This document shows, piece by piece, positions 4,817 through 6,357 of a stretch of 6,357 nt of DNA. A program made the position numbers and the translations under genes. This DNA is from Legionellales bacterium UBA4722 (GTDB lineage Bacteria; Pseudomonadota; Gammaproteobacteria; DSM-16500): the NCBI GenBank assembly GCA_002404295.1, contig DHJK01000166.1, positions 3,177 through 9,533 of the forward strand, read 5' to 3'. The notes below the pieces were generated by a model that was given only the letters and a program-made list of their open reading frames with translations, made no database searches and had not been told where the DNA came from. Within the stretch, counting starts at the first letter, position 1; each line of letters starts with the position of its first letter.

Positions 4817-5581
4817 TATTTTGATCTCCACTTCTTCTGAGAAAGATTGGTTAATTGTAGACTGAAACTGTTCTATTGTTAATGCTTTATTTTCATGCAA
4901 TATATAATGGAATACATTTGATATTATATCACTGTCACCTGACCGATCTAGTTGTTGTAATATTTTTATAAATGTTTGTTTTAAAAACCTCTTTATGCAC
5001 TTGTCATGGGCATGCTTCAGAGTCATAAGAAGCACAGTACCTTTGATCCTCTCTTGTGCTTCCTTTCTAAGCGATTCATCTGGAATCAAGGCTAAATCTA
5101 TTAGAGGAAAGGGTTTTGTAAAAAGTGTTTTGAATATCTCTTTGGATGCTGCTGGTTCAATCAAGTCAATCATGTTAAGGGAATAGGGATAGGGTTTCTC
5201 GCCATTATAGATGACGATAGGATAAACCAAGGGTATTGATTTAGTTTTTGATATTTTTCTTAGGTGATCCCAGATGATGGCCATATATTTAAATAATCGT
5301 AATGGCATCCAGGGATCTCCTTTACGTTGGTGCTCTATTAAAATCCAAATATAGCCTTCTTCACCGTTTAAAGTGGTTTTAAAAAGCAGATCGACTGCAT
5401 TGACTCTATGTTCATCATCGATGAAAGTGTCACGTTGTAACTCTAAATGATTCAAATCTGCAATGGATAAGACTTCTGGTGGTAAATAAAGGCTTAAAAT
5501 ATCACGCGCTATGGCGGGATCAGAGAGCAGTTTTTTGACTAATTTGTCATGTGGTTGATGGACGGTTGATGTTTTTTTCAC
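4523..5581 (-). CDS. Rpn family recombination-promoting nuclease / putative transposase (PD-(D/E)XK)
   Basis: This 352-aa protein of the Rpn (YhgA-like, PDDEXK nuclease transposase) family has full length for the family. The N-terminus carries the hallmark HDKLVKKLLSDPAIARDILS (residues 11-30). The nuclease core shows Asp64 (VDLLFKT) and Glu83-His-Gln85 (LIEHQRKGDPWMPLRLFKYM starting at 81), the expected D...ExQ catalytic pattern. An alpha-helical middle follows. Then come five REQGIEQG octads (271-310, one with RKQG) and a C-terminal helical tail. Family members have metal-dependent DNase activity, promote RecA-independent recombination, and in E. coli act in anti-phage defence. The start is GTG at 5581, with AGGAG 5 nt upstream, and is unambiguous. 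An internal ATG at codon 256 probably yields a short C-terminal form. The next cistron is a duplicate of that tail. Confidence 0.9.
   Translation of the reverse strand: MKKTSTVHQPHDKLVKKLLSDPAIARDILSLYLPPEVLSIADLNHLELQRDTFIDDEHRVNAVDLLFKTTLNGEEGYIWILIEHQRKGDPWMPLRLFKYMAIIWDHLRKISKTKSIPLVYPIVIYNGEKPYPYSLNMIDLIEPAASKEIFKTLFTKPFPLIDLALIPDESLRKEAQERIKGTVLLMTLKHAHDKCIKRFLKQTFIKILQQLDRSGDSDIISNVFHYILHENKALTIEQFQSTINQSFSEEVEIKIMTVAQQLREEGREEGREQGIEQGREQGIEQGRKQGIEQGREQGIEQGREQGIEQGKLQTAKQLLTDNKNLSNSELITWIQRMTGLSLEKIQELQMSQ
4653..4772 (-). repeat. Five tandem 24-bp repeats inside rpn, encoding (REQGIEQG)x5
   Basis: Five contiguous 24-bp units (4653-4676, 4677-4700, 4701-4724, 4725-4748, 4749-4772) differ at only a few bases. 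The unit encoding RKQG is 4701-4724 in DNA order, the third in both directions. Each unit keeps frame (8 codons), so copy-number change would lengthen or shorten the charged helical linker without breaking the gene. Smaller 12-bp REEG units flank it on the 5' side. The array also creates long open frames on the opposite strand, which are shadows. Confidence 0.93.
4826..4829 (-). promoter_or_regulatory. Internal Shine-Dalgarno within rpn for the short form
   Basis: GGAG lies 9 nt before the internal ATG at 4816-4814. The duplicated downstream cistron keeps a similar block (AGTG-AAGAGCAAA before its ATG), so the initiation site was copied along with the coding part. Confidence 0.45.
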
Positions 5582-5586
5582 TAAAG

Positions 5587-5591
5587 CTCCT
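5587..5591 (-). promoter_or_regulatory. Strong Shine-Dalgarno setting the GTG start of rpn
   Basis: AGGAG is followed by CTTTA and then GTG at 5581-5579. This is the best canonical binding site in the locus and fixes the start despite the non-ATG codon. Confidence 0.65.
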
Positions 5592-5610
5592 GTTAGTTTT
5601 TAATTTTTTG

Positions 5611-5637
5611 TTTATAACGTAGATGCGAGGTTGTCAT
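5611..5637 (-). promoter_or_regulatory. Weak candidate promoter of rpn, -35 inside the inverted repeat
   Basis: On the minus strand, TATAAA (5616-5611) is preceded by ATGACA (5637-5632) with a short 15-bp spacer. The -35-like hexamer is part of the left arm of the 88-bp inverted repeat, so the repeat may have contributed promoter sequence. The spacing is suboptimal. Confidence 0.3.
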
Positions 5638-5708
5638 CCTGAGCGAAGCGAAGGATCACTCGAATTTTCGCTGATCCTTCGCTTTGCTCAGGATGACAAA
5701 TCGCATCT
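5621..5708. repeat. 88-bp near-perfect inverted repeat (REP/MITE-like palindromic element)
   Basis: The inner arms are 27 bp: 5631-5657 (beginning TTGTCATCCTGAGC, ending AAGGATC) and 5673-5699, with one difference that would be a G-U pair in RNA. The 15-nt loop contains its own small palindrome, CGAATTTTCG (5661-5670). Outer arms AGATGCGA (5621-5628) and TCGCATCT (5701-5708) extend the symmetry after a 2-nt/1-nt offset. The core, a TCATCCTGAGC stretch and a GAAGGATC stretch, resembles palindromic repeats seen many times in numerous bacterial genomes. No transposase is attached. It lies between the 150-aa gene and rpn and could act as a terminator-like barrier, or as a non-autonomous mobile element. 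Confidence 0.85.
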
Positions 5709-5742
5709 TGAAGTCTAATAGGTATAGTTTGGATGCGCCCGA

Positions 5743-5773
5743 GCCTGTTAACTCTTGTTACTCGCTAACAGGC
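5743..5773. repeat. 8-bp inverted repeat just after the 150-aa gene
   Basis: GCCTGTTA (5743-5750) and TAACAGGC (5766-5773) form an 8-bp perfect stem with a 15-nt loop, 14 bp past the stop of the 150-aa gene. There is no T-tract on the minus strand afterwards, so an intrinsic terminator is doubtful. A weak or Rho-assisted end is possible. Confidence 0.4.
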
Positions 5774-5786
5774 CGGTGCTGTTTGG

Positions 5787-6239
5787 CTAGCCGTGCTTCT
5801 CAAAGAGCGTTTGCATCATTTCTTTTATCCCTTGATCTGTCTTCGCATCGAATGTGTCAGATGATTTAAGCGTGTGAACAAGCGCTGAGATAAAATCATC
5901 ATAATAGAGCGGGTGACCTAATGCTTTGAAGGGAGAAATGGCGCGGCAAGTGATTTCCGCGATGGCATGAGAAAAGGGCTCAAGCTTGCCTGGGTGCTGG
6001 CTAAAATTGCGGTAGCGCAGGTAAGTAGCCATGTGTGGTCTGCATGACCAGATGTGGCTGCCTTCTGCTAAAACCGCAGTAAAGCCTAAGCCTGTCAGCG
6101 TTGAAAGTGCTTGATGGTATTCTTCATGGGAATCGGTGGAGATTTCGCAGCGCTCTTGTAAGACTGTATTGATGAGGTGAGCGAGTTGTGAAACGGTGTT
6201 GCTTGGATGTGGTGAAACCGCTAGTATTGAATTAGCCAT
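5787..6239 (-). CDS. Conserved-looking cytoplasmic protein of unknown function, 150 aa
   Basis: I do not recognise this family. The preferred ATG at 6239-6237 has a strong GGAGAG 5 nt upstream. A longer frame begins at a GTG at 6272 but has no binding site, so the 161-aa version is probably wrong. The protein has no signal peptide and no membrane segment. It has three cysteines (31, 66, 98) and many histidines. The middle carries a compact aromatic/basic patch, SHIWSCRPHMATYLRYRNF (61-79), and the C-terminal third looks helical (YYDDFISALVHTLKSSD, 112-128). Composition and a clear translation signal argue for a real gene. It reads toward rpn but is separated from it by the 88-bp inverted repeat and about 200 bp, so it is probably a separate transcription unit. 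Confidence 0.7.
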   Translation of the reverse strand: MANSILAVSPHPSNTVSQLAHLINTVLQERCEISTDSHEEYHQALSTLTGLGFTAVLAEGSHIWSCRPHMATYLRYRNFSQHPGKLEPFSHAIAEITCRAISPFKALGHPLYYDDFISALVHTLKSSDTFDAKTDQGIKEMMQTLFEKHG

Positions 6240-6244
6240 TATGA

Positions 6245-6250
6245 CTCTCC
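6245..6250 (-). promoter_or_regulatory. Shine-Dalgarno that sets the 150-aa start
   Basis: GGAGAG is followed by TCATA and then ATG at 6239-6237. It decides against the upstream GTG at 6272. Confidence 0.65.
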
Positions 6251-6311
6251 GATGAGTTGTTTTGGTTAGCACTGGCCTGTGTTATCAGCACTTGGCCGGT
6301 GCGCAAAATAG

Positions 6312-6357
6312 GCCAGAAGAACAGTTGCCCAATTATTAAAGCTTGTGTTCTTTTGGC
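6312..6357. repeat. 12-bp inverted repeat ending at the window edge
   Basis: GCCAGAAGAACA (6312-6323) and TGTTCTTTTGGC (6346-6357) are complementary at 11 of 12 positions, with a 22-nt loop. On the minus strand the hairpin is followed by TATTTT (6310-6305). It could therefore be a terminator for a gene entering from the right, or TATTTT could be the -10 of a weak promoter (TTGGGC at 6332-6327, 16-bp spacer) for the 150-aa gene. The true extent may lie outside the window. Confidence 0.4.

Noticed and set aside
4631..4865. Two overlapping plus-strand open frames, one rich in LFYSLFSA and one in PCSIPCSLP repeats
   Set aside because: They are the complement of the 24-bp repeat array in the rpn gene; repeats of a 3-multiple length keep all frames open. 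No start signals.

Overview
The window looks like a stretch of accessory chromosome from a gammaproteobacterium of moderate to low GC. An intracellular lineage of the Legionellales type (Legionella, Coxiella, Rickettsiella relatives) is my best guess. That rests on inference from the AT-rich coding sequence, an Rpn-family gene with a charged repeat tail, a decayed and duplicated gene landscape, and a palindromic repeat of the kind scattered through many such genomes. No phylogenetic marker gene is present, so the assignment is weak.

Layout. Bases 1-179 hold the 3' end of a basic, unrecognised ORF that enters from the left. Bases 180-535 have no intact gene and may contain decayed coding sequence. 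On the minus strand an apparent two-gene operon runs from 2623 to 536: an AAA-type ATPase with a DUF4143 C-terminal part, then GDP-L-fucose synthase (fcl) 9 nt downstream. A good promoter with a duplicated 11-bp motif lies in front of it. Further upstream is a relic of a second copy of the ATPase 3' end. Bases 2750-2968 are otherwise empty apart from a promoter for the next gene.

On the plus strand, 2984-4159 encodes a Sec-exported protein with Asp-box-like SxDGxxW motifs, probably a periplasmic or secreted beta-propeller. It converges on a minus-strand Rpn locus, with a perfect 11-bp hairpin between them. The Rpn locus (5581 to 4224) has a full-length PD-(D/E)XK nuclease of the Rpn/YhgA-like family with five 24-bp tandem repeats near its 3' end. 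It also has an internal ATG with its own Shine-Dalgarno sequence, which would yield a C-terminal short form. Downstream is a diverged duplicate of exactly that short form as a separate small cistron. This matches the logic of E. coli RpnL/RpnS (nuclease toxin plus intragenic antitoxin, anti-phage defence) but with an extra free-standing antitoxin-like copy.

Upstream of rpn is an 88-bp near-perfect inverted repeat. Then comes a minus-strand 150-aa cytoplasmic protein that I do not recognise, and at the right edge an unexplained 12-bp inverted repeat.

The Rpn locus is the most interesting system here. The surface-sugar gene (fcl) beside an ATPase and the secreted propeller protein suggest a mixed accessory island rather than one pathway.
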